Part shown: positions 16,232 to 24,006 of the stretch, piece by piece
Layout: the number at the start of each line of letters is the position of its first letter
Numbering within the stretch: position 1 is the stretch's first letter
Origin: a virus
Direction: 5' to 3' (one strand)
IMG/VR virus record: IMGVR_UViG_3300013131_000079
Location: 1 to 44,504 of that record
Length of the DNA: 44,504 nt
Made by a program: the position numbers and the translations under genes
Notes under the pieces: generated by a model
What the model saw: only the letters and a program-made list of their open reading frames with translations
The model's database searches: none
Told to the model about the DNA's origin: nothing

Positions 16232-17160
16232 TGATGACCGACTCAAATTTCTCAGATAACTGGAAATTTTCTCACGGACTACTTCTTTCGTATAAGTTTT
16301 TTATTGCTGTGACTGCATTTGATCCTCTATCTCGTTTTGATGCCCTTTTAAAAACGTTGCAGGGATATACGAAGATTCCTGGAACACAAGATTTTTACAT
16401 TTTTATTGATTACGAGCACCGCGAGGATAAAGAAGTTTTAAAAGAACTGCTGGAGCCCAATCTTGATGACTGTGACATCGAGATTCTTGTGGCTGATCCT
16501 CAATATGTGGGTTTTAGTTTAACCTGGAGCCACAAAAAGTTATTGTCTGCGGCTGTTTCTGCTAAAGCTTACGATTTTTACATATATACCGAAAATGATA
16601 TGCACTTCACAGAGGATAATTTTTATTATTGGTGGTTCTGGAAGGAAAAACTAAGCTATTTGAACTTGGAACCTGGGTTTTGTAGGTACGAAAATTTAAA
16701 TGGCCAATTAATTCCATTTGATAACCATAAAAAATGGCGACTTACCGGTACAACACCAAACGTTTGGGGTGATCGCGGCTATGACGTTCAGACTTATTTG
16801 ACTCCTGACAAAGATTTTGTGTGTTTTGCTTCTTTAGGTAATCCTTATATGGGCATGATGATTCTTGATCAGAAGATGGCTGAGAAATATGTTACTTCTG
16901 AGAGCTGTGACCCTATAAAAAGTTTTGAACTGACGAAATTTAGGTGTTGGCCTATCGCTGACCGCAGTTCTATGGGGCTTGCGTTTGAAAATCTGAGTGA
17001 AAAGCAGGAACACCGCCGTGCGATTCCGTTAATTAAGAAAGATGGTCGTATTCAGATTGCTGAATGCGGTTTAATCGAGCACTTGGACACTAAATACAGC
17101 CAACAAATGTTGACAAGTAATGAGATTCTGTTAGAACTATCCGAAATGTTTGAGCTCTAA
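16231..17160 (+). CDS. Putative GT-A fold glycosyltransferase
   Basis: 309 residues, ATG at 16231 overlapping the terL stop. 'KFFIAVTAFDPLSRFDALLK' and 'DFYIFIDYEHREDKEVLKEL' form the N-terminal nucleotide-binding half. 'VGFSLTWSHKKLLSAAVS' is followed by 'DFYIYTENDMHFTEDNFYYW', where the acidic END (121-123) stands in place of DxD. The C-terminal half has 'LGNPYMGMMILDQKM', likely acceptor side. The fold call is good; specificity is unknown. Translational coupling to terL means it is made with packaging proteins. Confidence 0.72.
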   Translation: MMTDSNFSDNWKFSHGLLLSYKFFIAVTAFDPLSRFDALLKTLQGYTKIPGTQDFYIFIDYEHREDKEVLKELLEPNLDDCDIEILVADPQYVGFSLTWSHKKLLSAAVSAKAYDFYIYTENDMHFTEDNFYYWWFWKEKLSYLNLEPGFCRYENLNGQLIPFDNHKKWRLTGTTPNVWGDRGYDVQTYLTPDKDFVCFASLGNPYMGMMILDQKMAEKYVTSESCDPIKSFELTKFRCWPIADRSSMGLAFENLSEKQEHRRAIPLIKKDGRIQIAECGLIEHLDTKYSQQMLTSNEILLELSEMFEL

Positions 17161-17163
17161 ACC

Positions 17164-17424
17164 ATGGTTAGCGCCGATAATTTTTTTCTTGATAAATTCG
17201 ATAAAAAAAATTCTATAGATCATCCAAATCACTATACGCAAGGTCCTATTGAGTGTATTGATGCACTTGAATCAGCCCTAGGTATAGAAGGAGTTAAAGC
17301 ATATTGTAGAGGTGCTTGCTTGAAGTATTTATGGAGAACAGAACATAAAAATGGTATTGAAGATTTAAAAAAATGTGAATGGTACTTAAAACGGCTGATC
17401 GAAATTAGCGAAAAGACCAGTTAA
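17164..17424 (+). CDS. DUF3310 family small protein
   Basis: 86 residues. It carries the family pattern 'DHPNHYTQGPIECIDALES', 'VKAYCRGACLKYLWRTEHKN' and 'GIEDLKKCEWYLKRLIE', as found in many phages. The domain is a helical unit sometimes called SaV-like; its function is not established, although it often lies near nucleotide-metabolism or DNA genes. Here it starts 3 nt after a glycosyltransferase in the packaging operon. The full domain is present. Confidence 0.88.
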   Translation: MVSADNFFLDKFDKKNSIDHPNHYTQGPIECIDALESALGIEGVKAYCRGACLKYLWRTEHKNGIEDLKKCEWYLKRLIEISEKTS

Positions 17425-17445
17425 AATTAAAAAAACCGTATTTGT

Positions 17446-17727
17446 ATGGACGTTCGGGCTTTTGGTTCTGTTTATGGGCAGTCGTCAACACTGCCTTATG
17501 CGAGTGGGTTTGCATATATTCCTGCTAGTGGATTAAAAAGATTTTCTGCCGCCCGTGGTTTTTTTATGATGACTGATGCGGGTCAAGATCAGCATCTAAC
17601 AGTAGAAATGACTGATGCTCCGGGTCAACAAATTCCGTTAACTCGAATAAATAATGACACAGTTATGCCTATGTCTATTACAGCCATATACAGCGGCACC
17701 GTTCACAGTGTTATTGTTTATTACTGA
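17446..17727 (+). CDS. Small beta-rich virion-type protein
   Basis: 93 residues. It alternates hydrophobic and polar residues with many Gly, Ser and Thr ('YASGFAYIPASGLKRFSAAR', 'NDTVMPMSITAIYSGTVHSV'), a compact beta-sandwich type pattern seen in head-decoration or spike proteins. No Cys and no signal peptide. The family is not recognised. Its stop overlaps the start of the next gene (ATG at 17727). Confidence 0.65.
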   Translation: MDVRAFGSVYGQSSTLPYASGFAYIPASGLKRFSAARGFFMMTDAGQDQHLTVEMTDAPGQQIPLTRINNDTVMPMSITAIYSGTVHSVIVYY

Positions 17728-18026
17728 TGAATCCTTACAACACTGCTGCTTTTAATTTTTCTCAAGCGTATCAGATGCAAACCGCTGCTGCGGATGCACA
17801 ACGTCGCGCTAACCAAGCATCAGATACTGCTTTTGCGGATATGACGAATGATAACGAAACAGATCTTCGCGGTCAGCCTCAGCCACAGGCTCCAGAAGGA
17901 CCTAGTACCCAGTTAGACGGATATTCACAAAATAATTTAGATGAAGCGACTGATCAAGATTTAAATGTTTTGATGCGGGCTAAACGCCGGGCGGCTAAGT
18001 ATTTAGGTCAAGATCAGCTATCATAG
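17727..18026 (+). CDS. Small polar hypothetical protein
   Basis: 99 residues, ATG at 17727 overlapping the previous stop. Helical Ala/Gln N-terminus ('FNFSQAYQMQTAAADAQRRA'), a Pro/Gln-rich middle likely disordered, and a basic end 'NVLMRAKRRAAKYLG'. It could be a scaffold-type or head-associated protein, but there is no diagnostic feature. Confidence 0.6.
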   Translation: MNPYNTAAFNFSQAYQMQTAAADAQRRANQASDTAFADMTNDNETDLRGQPQPQAPEGPSTQLDGYSQNNLDEATDQDLNVLMRAKRRAAKYLGQDQLS

Positions 18027-18047
18027 TGACACCTGACCAGTGTTTCT

Positions 18048-18860
18048 GTGATCATTGACTGCTTTCCTTACTTTAACGAGAAGGAACTTCTTGAGTTACG
18101 TATCCGGACTCTTGAAGATCACGTCGATGGATTTTTAATTAGTGACGCCGATAGAACTCACCGTGGTGAGCCAAAGCCTTTTACGTGTGTTGAGACTCTA
18201 AGAGAACTTGGTATTAGTGACAAAAAAGTTCAAGTTTTGCATGTCGAGCTACCCTCTGTAGAGGAAATAGCCGACCCGTGGATTCGTGAAAGAGCGCAAC
18301 GTGATGCTCTAGGTGTCGGCTTACATATGCTTCCAGACGATACTGTTTTTATCTGTTCTGACTGTGACGAGATTGTAAATCCAAATCAATTGCCTTTGTT
18401 AGTAAATAAAGTTGAAAAAAATAATGCTCTAATTCGGCCAAGTATGTCCATGCACTATGGCCGCGCTGATCGACAACTAATTACTCCTGAAGGAGCCTTG
18501 TTTGAGTGGCGTAATGCGTTCGTATGTACTGTAGGTTTTTTAAAAAAACAGAATACATTATCTTCTCTCAGGTCTAGCCAAAATAATGTGTTTGTTGGAG
18601 ATCGTGATTATGGTTGGCATTTTAGCTGGATGGGTGACTCTACTCGTCGCCTTAAAAAACTTAAGTCCTATGCCCACTGGGAAACCGATAAACCCGATGT
18701 AGAAAAGATTTGTGAGACTTTTAAAGCGACACCAGGCGACGTAGATATGCTCGGACGTAACGATCATTTAATTACAACTTATCCGTTGGATTTATTACCA
18801 GAAAAGTTGTTTGACCTTGATCGCGTAAAAAATTATCTGCTTCCTGACGATGTTGATTGA
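18048..18860 (+). CDS. GT17-family glycosyltransferase, copy 1
   Basis: 270 residues, GTG at 18048. It starts 'MIIDCFPYFNEKELLELRIR', the typical opening of GT17 (N-acetylglucosaminyltransferase III-type) proteins. 'VDGFLISDADRTHRGEPKPF', 'DPWIRERAQRDAL' and the metal-binding 'FICSDCDEIVNP' (about 101-112) follow. 'YGWHFSWMGD' is the conserved late motif. Sugar and acceptor are unknown. A paralogue follows directly, overlapping by 11 nt. Confidence 0.88.
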   Translation: MIIDCFPYFNEKELLELRIRTLEDHVDGFLISDADRTHRGEPKPFTCVETLRELGISDKKVQVLHVELPSVEEIADPWIRERAQRDALGVGLHMLPDDTVFICSDCDEIVNPNQLPLLVNKVEKNNALIRPSMSMHYGRADRQLITPEGALFEWRNAFVCTVGFLKKQNTLSSLRSSQNNVFVGDRDYGWHFSWMGDSTRRLKKLKSYAHWETDKPDVEKICETFKATPGDVDMLGRNDHLITTYPLDLLPEKLFDLDRVKNYLLPDDVD

Positions 18861-19662
18861 TTGCTTTCCGTATTTCAATGAGCGTGAGCTCCTTGAGCTT
18901 CGTATAAGTGTTTTAAAAGATCACGTTGATGGATTCTTAATCGCAGAAGCTGATCGAACACACAGGGGTGAATCTAAATCATATAAGTGCGAAGAAGTAA
19001 TTAGAGAACTTGGGTTACCCTCTGATTTTATTGAAGTTGTTCACGTTCGTCTCCCATCTGTTGAAGAGGCGAGTGATCCGTGGGTTCGTGAACGCGGTCA
19101 ACGAGATGCTTTAGGACAATATTTAAAGCACTTTCCCGCCGACACTATTTTTATATGTTCTGATTGTGATGAAATACCTAATCCAGATAAATTTAATTTT
19201 TTAATTAAACAACTAAAGGAAAATCCAGATCAAATTTATGGTTTGAAAATGTCCATGCACTATGGTCGTGCTGATTTACAGCTTTGTTCTCCTACAGGGG
19301 AGTTATTTCAGTGGCCTTGTGCAACTGTTTGCTCTGTCGGCAAGCTAAATCAACTAGGTTCTATTACAGCAGTTCGTGCTCAGCCCGACCGTACATTTGT
19401 CGGGATTAGAGATGGTGGTTGGCATTTAAGCTGGATGGGAGATACTCAAACGCGTAAACAAAAATTAAGATCTATTGCCGAGTTTTATATTTGGGATACT
19501 CCAGAAGTGCAGAGTATTTGTGATACTTTTAAACCTCAAGAAGGTATGACTGATATGCTTGGTCGCCAAGATCATATTCTGACACCGTATCCAGTCGAAG
19601 ATTTACCGCAGGAAGCAGTTAAACTGGAAAGAGTCAAAAAGTATTTACTTCCCGATGGCTGA
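18850..19662 (+). CDS. GT17-family glycosyltransferase, copy 2
   Basis: 270 residues, ATG at 18850 inside the last codons of copy 1. Same length and motif order: 'MLIDCFPYFNERELLELRIS', 'GFLIAEADRTHRGESKS', 'IFICSDCDEIPNP', 'GGWHLSWMGDTQ'. The two are clearly paralogous along the whole length but diverged through the acceptor-side middle, so they probably add different sugars or use different acceptors. Copy 2 has the canonical DEIPNP, copy 1 DEIVNP. Confidence 0.88.
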   Translation: MLIDCFPYFNERELLELRISVLKDHVDGFLIAEADRTHRGESKSYKCEEVIRELGLPSDFIEVVHVRLPSVEEASDPWVRERGQRDALGQYLKHFPADTIFICSDCDEIPNPDKFNFLIKQLKENPDQIYGLKMSMHYGRADLQLCSPTGELFQWPCATVCSVGKLNQLGSITAVRAQPDRTFVGIRDGGWHLSWMGDTQTRKQKLRSIAEFYIWDTPEVQSICDTFKPQEGMTDMLGRQDHILTPYPVEDLPQEAVKLERVKKYLLPDG

Positions 19663-19810
19663 CAAAATGCCTCCTGAGCTTTTAGAGAAGTTCAAGAAAA
19701 TGGGGGAGAAAAAAGAAGAAAAATCTGACGATAAAAAGTCAGAGCGAGGAAATACTCGTAAACGCGCTCTGGCAAAAGCACGTAAAGCCAAAGAAATGGC
19801 TAAAAAGTGA
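19655..19810 (+). CDS. Small Lys-rich basic protein, 51 aa
   Basis: ATG at 19655 overlaps the end of GT17 copy 2 (stop 19660-19662); the frame stops with TGA at 19808-19810. The 51 residues begin MADKMPPELLEKFKKMGEKK and end with a run of Lys, Arg and Ala ending in KAKEMAKK. It is one long charged helix. It is likely real because the frame fills the gap to the portal gene almost exactly. Small basic proteins of this type may bind nucleic acid or the capsid interior; no family is recognised. Confidence 0.6.
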   Translation: MADKMPPELLEKFKKMGEKKEEKSDDKKSERGNTRKRALAKARKAKEMAKK

Positions 19811-19839
19811 TTAAGTCCAGCACTTTTGTTTTTAGTTGA

Positions 19840-22074
19840 ATGACTGCGGGCACTGAGACCAGAAAAAGGTTTAACGAGATTCTGGAAGCCTCGCGCACTC
19901 AGGATCGAAGTAACCAATCTGCGACAATGGTTGTTTTAAGCCATTTACAGCAGATGACTCTTCTTATGATTAAGAAGGGTCTGACCTTTTACTGCGATCA
20001 GGATACTTATAAAAGCCGCACTCGATTTTTAGAGGATGTAATTAAATTAAATAAATTAGATATTCGTTTTCCTTCAATTATTCGGAATTTTTTGATCGAT
20101 GGCTGTGGATTGTTTTACTTTCGCCCAGATCCAAAATTAAAATATCAGATTTATTTTTTCAATAAAAATCAATACAGGGTTTACCACGATTTAAACGGTG
20201 AAGTTGACGAAGTAATCATTATTTATAGTTATAAAGTTAAAAACGCTAATTTAGGCTTACCTAGTACTACCACAGGTCAGAACAAACGATATGTTCGTTT
20301 ATCTATTACTGCAGATGAAATAAGTGAAGTTGAAACTGATACTGAACTAAGTTTTGATTTAGAGCCGGGTGCTGTTTTAACACCGGCTAAAAAACGTCCT
20401 AATAATTTAGGTTTTATTCCTGCTGTAGAAGTTTTAAACAAGCCAAACGCTAGTGGGACTGAGGGCGAAGGTGAGTTTGATCCTTTTATGGAGCAAATAG
20501 TGCTTCATGATGCACTTCAACGTAATATTGCAAAAAATATTGAATTTTTTGGTAATCCAACGTTAATTAGTTCACGTCCTCGCAGCGATTTAGTTGAAGC
20601 AAGTGATAGCCAGACTACTTTTAGACCAACTATTAGTAGTCAAAGTGGTTTTGCTGGTGTAGATAGCCCTTCTACACGAGTTAGTGAACCGTTTGGTTCT
20701 TCTATGGGCGGTGGTTTGCGCGTACCTCGGATTATTGCCAACGTCGAGCCTTCGGATCGCGTTGGTTATATGACCCCAGATCCTGTAAATGGAGATATGA
20801 ATCGGTATTCCTTACTTCTTCGTGAAGAAATACGAACTGCTTTAGGCGGTGTTGATGAAATTTCAATTTCAGCTGGTGCTACAGCTACCGAAGTTAAAGG
20901 TTTGATGGGTCGTGCTCAAGCCACGGCTCTTCGAAAAAATAAATCTTTTCTTGATTACGGTTTTAATCGTCTTTTGGAAATGATGATTTATCACCAAGAA
21001 ACTATTTTTAGAGAGTCATTTATAGCCGCAAGCGGTTTAAAACAACCTAAGCCTCCTTTAGAGCAGACACCAGAAACAATTGATAAGTTTCAGACTGCAA
21101 ATTTACGTTTTGAAACAAAACTTAATCAGACAGTTCAGATTGCTCTGACTGAAAATAAAGTTCCTCGTGGAGTTATCGGTTTACCTGAAGATGGAGATAG
21201 GACTGTTTCGTATCGTTTTCAAGGAGATGTTTACGAGGACACAGCTTATGACGTTAACCAGAAATCTATTGTTGTTCGTAATTTACAGGAATTAGGCGTC
21301 GATAGTATTGAAGCATTAAAGTTTTTATTCCCTGAAAAAACTGATTCTGAACGAGCAGAAATGTTGAAGGGATTTCCCTTCCGCATGGTGCAACAAACAC
21401 AATCTGCGATGCAACAATTTCTGGTATTATTAACTCAGATGTTGCAGTCTCCTCATCCGCTTGCGCCTAACCAACCGCTTGCGGCAGACCCTAGACTGAA
21501 TATCACTCCGCTCTTATATAGAACATTCGACCACCTCGCGGAAGAATTAACCTACTCGGGTAGCTATGAGCCAGCAGATCCAAGCTTCAATCCCGAGCCC
21601 GGTCTCCCCGGCGGTAGCCCCGACGGTAACCTCAGACCAGGGCTCAACCGCCTACCCACAGTGGGTGGCGCAAACCTCTACCCCGGCGGTAGCTTCGGTA
21701 CCTACAGCCCAACCGCCATCGCAGGCAACACAGGCTACGGTCCCTTCTACCAACAACCAGTTCAGCCCGTCAACGTCGCAGTTCTCCCCCAACAATCCGT
21801 GGGAAGCAGCGATGGGTTCGCTGGAACGGGTTTTATCCCAGATCAATACTCCGTCCCCCAGCCAGGGTCAACAGTCGCCTTACCAGGCGGCTCAGCAACA
21901 GGTTACTCAACAGAGCAATCTGAGTTCACAGGTCCAACCCTGGGCTTACCAGGCACAGCAGGTAGCGCAGACATTGCCTACCAACGTCTTACAAACCCAG
22001 AATTCCTCGCAGACTTCTACGGACCCGTCCAACGGTCCCCAAGGTCTAAGCGTCGCAACTCAAGCCGTCGTTAA
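19840..22074 (+). CDS. Portal protein
   Basis: 744 residues, ATG at 19840. The body (about 1-570) has the portal pattern: 'LQQMTLLMIKKGLTFYCDQD', 'IIRNFLIDGCGLFYFRPDPK', 'QIYFFNKNQYRVYHDLNGEV', then 'LLREEIRTALGGVDEISISA' with 'TATEVKGLMGRAQATALRKN', and a long stem helix region. The last 170 residues are Gly/Pro/Ser/Asn-rich and basic at the very end ('RSPRSKRRNSSRR'). This tail is encoded by the same DNA as the first 170 residues of the next gene in a different frame. Size and place after terL support the call. Confidence 0.85.
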   Translation: MTAGTETRKRFNEILEASRTQDRSNQSATMVVLSHLQQMTLLMIKKGLTFYCDQDTYKSRTRFLEDVIKLNKLDIRFPSIIRNFLIDGCGLFYFRPDPKLKYQIYFFNKNQYRVYHDLNGEVDEVIIIYSYKVKNANLGLPSTTTGQNKRYVRLSITADEISEVETDTELSFDLEPGAVLTPAKKRPNNLGFIPAVEVLNKPNASGTEGEGEFDPFMEQIVLHDALQRNIAKNIEFFGNPTLISSRPRSDLVEASDSQTTFRPTISSQSGFAGVDSPSTRVSEPFGSSMGGGLRVPRIIANVEPSDRVGYMTPDPVNGDMNRYSLLLREEIRTALGGVDEISISAGATATEVKGLMGRAQATALRKNKSFLDYGFNRLLEMMIYHQETIFRESFIAASGLKQPKPPLEQTPETIDKFQTANLRFETKLNQTVQIALTENKVPRGVIGLPEDGDRTVSYRFQGDVYEDTAYDVNQKSIVVRNLQELGVDSIEALKFLFPEKTDSERAEMLKGFPFRMVQQTQSAMQQFLVLLTQMLQSPHPLAPNQPLAADPRLNITPLLYRTFDHLAEELTYSGSYEPADPSFNPEPGLPGGSPDGNLRPGLNRLPTVGGANLYPGGSFGTYSPTAIAGNTGYGPFYQQPVQPVNVAVLPQQSVGSSDGFAGTGFIPDQYSVPQPGSTVALPGGSATGYSTEQSEFTGPTLGLPGTAGSADIAYQRLTNPEFLADFYGPVQRSPRSKRRNSSRR

Positions 22075-22498
22075 TCACTTCGGTATTGAAGCACCTGGAA
22101 TTTTAAATCAGTATGCATGTGCTCTCGAGGACATGCTGATGGATCAAGCCGGGCGTATGGATTCTCTTACTGAGCGCCATAATGCCATGGAGACCATCCT
22201 CACAAATCCCGATCATCTAGCTAATTACACTGATCGGTTCTTTACTGAGGTCGTCCCTGTAGACATTGATTCTGACGTGCCTGCTGGTAGTCAAACAGCA
22301 GCACAAGCTTATCAACCTCGCTACGACATGCCTGCTCCTCCTGCTAATGCCGGTGGTGCTCAGGGCGTAGTTCCTCAACAACAATGGGAAGCTTTTAGCG
22401 AAGTTATGAATCGTTCTCCCGAAAACGCTTGGCGTTATTTAAGTCAGATGGGTCCGGAGGCGCTTCGCAGTAAGCTCTTATTTATGGACGCTGCTTAA
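21566..22498 (+). CDS. Candidate scaffold protein, overlapping portal by 509 nt
   Basis: 310 residues, ATG at 21566, in the +1 frame relative to portal. An in-frame TAA at 21548-21550 closes the frame upstream, so this is the first possible ATG; there is no good ribosome-binding site. Residues 1-170 are Gln/Ser/Pro/Thr-rich and disordered. About 171-230 are helical and acidic ('EAPGILNQYACALEDMLMDQ'), and the C-terminus is a short helical module 'QQQWEAFSEVMNRSPENAWR'. Disordered, helical and acidic composition between portal and capsid genes fits a scaffold. A terminator follows at 22519. Confidence 0.72.
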   Translation: MSQQIQASIPSPVSPAVAPTVTSDQGSTAYPQWVAQTSTPAVASVPTAQPPSQATQATVPSTNNQFSPSTSQFSPNNPWEAAMGSLERVLSQINTPSPSQGQQSPYQAAQQQVTQQSNLSSQVQPWAYQAQQVAQTLPTNVLQTQNSSQTSTDPSNGPQGLSVATQAVVNHFGIEAPGILNQYACALEDMLMDQAGRMDSLTERHNAMETILTNPDHLANYTDRFFTEVVPVDIDSDVPAGSQTAAQAYQPRYDMPAPPANAGGAQGVVPQQQWEAFSEVMNRSPENAWRYLSQMGPEALRSKLLFMDAA

Positions 22499-22518
22499 TT
22501 TAGTCAAGATTTAATAAG

Positions 22519-22547
22519 CTCCCTCGGAAACGGGGGAGATTTTTTTT
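22519..22547 (+). terminator. Rho-independent terminator after the portal/scaffold operon
   Basis: CTCCCTC (22519-22525) pairs with GGGGGAG (22532-22538), one G-T pair, loop GGAAAC, followed by ATTTTTTTT (eight T, 22540-22547). It begins about 20 nt after the scaffold stop. Confidence 0.85.
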
Positions 22548-22576
22548 GCTAATCTACATGTAATAGCAAACTAATT

Positions 22577-22723
22577 ATGCGTGCTTTAGGTTATTTACGT
22601 CGCAAACCTAATTTAAACGACAGTCAGCAAGAACCTGTTATTGAAAAACCTGTTGAAGTTTCTACAGCAGATTCTCAAACTGAATTGTCCGAGGAGTTTG
22701 AAGAATCAGTTGATCTAACTTGA
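22577..22723 (+). CDS. Small acidic hypothetical protein, 48 aa
   Basis: ATG at 22577, TGA at 22721-22723. The sequence opens MRALGYLRRKPNLNDSQQEP (basic) and ends very acidic (SEEFEESVDLT). It lies just beyond the terminator, and its last 49 nt overlap the end of the convergent candidate holin gene. Codon use resembles the neighbours. No family is recognised; it may be a genuine small gene or a fortuitous frame. Confidence 0.4.
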   Translation: MRALGYLRRKPNLNDSQQEPVIEKPVEVSTADSQTELSEEFEESVDLT

Positions 22724-23034
22724 TTTTTACTGATTCGTCTTTTAATCTCTGCTTCTAATAATTTTTCTGCAGAGTTTAATAATTTTATGCCTGCGTATCC
22801 GCAAATAAATGAGGTTGCTATGGCCTCATTTCTTGTGAGTTTAAATTTTTCTGCTATCGCTGGACTTATAAAAGTCGCAAGAAACAATCCAACAATTGTT
22901 GTTTTAAATAGATAAGTTGCTAGTTTTGAACGTTTTTGTGGGTGAACGATAGAATCTGTTAGAGAGCCAGACATACAGGCTATCGAAGTCTCAAGATCTT
23001 CAAAAAAAACCGAAACTAACTTGTCGGCACTCAA
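22675..23034 (-). CDS. Candidate holin (two-helix membrane protein)
   Basis: 119 residues, ATG at 23034. Residues about 38-60 ('LATYLFKTTIVGLFLATFIS') and 70-90 ('EAIATSFICGYAGIKLLNSA') are hydrophobic, separated by a short charged loop. A charged helix 'EKLLEAEIKRRISK' and a Ser-rich tail follow. This resembles LydA-like holins, whose second helix has a Gly-rich 'GxxG' step. The endolysin is far away at 34162. A lone minus gene between the scaffold and head genes; it overlaps the 48-residue plus frame at its 3' end. Confidence 0.55.
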   Translation of the reverse strand: MSADKLVSVFFEDLETSIACMSGSLTDSIVHPQKRSKLATYLFKTTIVGLFLATFISPAIAEKFKLTRNEAIATSFICGYAGIKLLNSAEKLLEAEIKRRISKNQVRSTDSSNSSDNSV

Positions 23035-23096
23035 GTTGTTAGTTGCGGTTCTTTAAAATTTTAACGCAGTAAAATTTATTTAGATGCTTATTTTTT

Positions 23097-23918
23097 ATGG
23101 TCTATACACCATTTACAAATTGGAGATATGACAAAAATTTGTATCATCGTGTGCAGTCTGGTCCACAACGAACTAGTGATGATTTAAATCTCACTGACAC
23201 TTATGCTGTTGTTGGTAGTGGATATACTTACCCTAGTGGGACTCAGCAAACTTGGTTTGGTGTAAATTATCAAGGTGCTGATTTTGGTTTAATTCCTGTT
23301 GGACCTGTAAATATAAGTGGCTATTTAAATACTGATTGGCGTGCTGTACCTCCTGCTGTTTCTGGTTATTGGTCAAACTATGAAAATGTTTTACCTCATG
23401 CTTCTGGTCTTCTTGATACTTATTTAGGTTATAGAGCTCAAGGTTTATATAGCGTAGCTGGTCGTACTGTACAAACAGCACTTAGTCCTCAACCAGGTTT
23501 ACGTAATTTTGGGGTTTATACATGGTTTGGTGCTGGTATTCCTGACAATCAAAATTACGCACCTTTTAAAACACCTTCGAGTAACGAGCCATACCGGTAT
23601 GACGAAGATACTGGTGACTTTGTAGGTGAGGGTATTACAGGTGGTCCGGGGTCTTTCCAGCGAGTTCGTTATCCATCCTTAACAAATCCCACAAACGATA
23701 CTTCTGGATCTCGTGCAGCATGGATTTACAATTATCCGGTTTATTGTCAAGTTTTTACTGAAGCTGTTCGTAGCACGGCACCAGGTCAAATGTCCGTAGT
23801 TACACGTACTAATTACAGAGGCAAATCAACTCGCTACGTGCCTAATTACGGTTCTGTGTACGGTGTTTTGGGTGAGGGCGTTCGAAATATGATTCGACGT
23901 GTAGGCCCTAGTAGTTAA
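23097..23918 (+). CDS. Structural-type protein of unknown role
   Basis: 273 residues, ATG at 23097. Rich in Tyr, Gly, Pro and Asn with little charge, a beta-rich pattern ('SGLLDTYLGYRAQGLYSVAG', 'GVYTWFGAGIPDNQNYAPF'). The C-terminus 'NYGSVYGVLGEGVRNMIRR' is basic. This composition is typical of virion surface or head-completion proteins, and it directly precedes the capsid gene. No family is recognised, and no signal peptide or Cys pair is seen. Confidence 0.68.
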   Translation: MVYTPFTNWRYDKNLYHRVQSGPQRTSDDLNLTDTYAVVGSGYTYPSGTQQTWFGVNYQGADFGLIPVGPVNISGYLNTDWRAVPPAVSGYWSNYENVLPHASGLLDTYLGYRAQGLYSVAGRTVQTALSPQPGLRNFGVYTWFGAGIPDNQNYAPFKTPSSNEPYRYDEDTGDFVGEGITGGPGSFQRVRYPSLTNPTNDTSGSRAAWIYNYPVYCQVFTEAVRSTAPGQMSVVTRTNYRGKSTRYVPNYGSVYGVLGEGVRNMIRRVGPSS

Positions 23919-24006
23919 ATTAACCACTAAAATTGCGACACTAAAACATAACTGTATGGTTGTTTAAGAGTTAGGATAATTTTGTAGTTTCTTCGAGAAC
24001 TTATCG

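Noticed and set aside
19645-19917. Minus frame of 90 residues opposite the small basic protein and the portal start
   Set aside because: Antisense to a Lys-rich coding stretch, which gives a Ser/Phe/Leu-rich shadow; the plus frame fits the operon.
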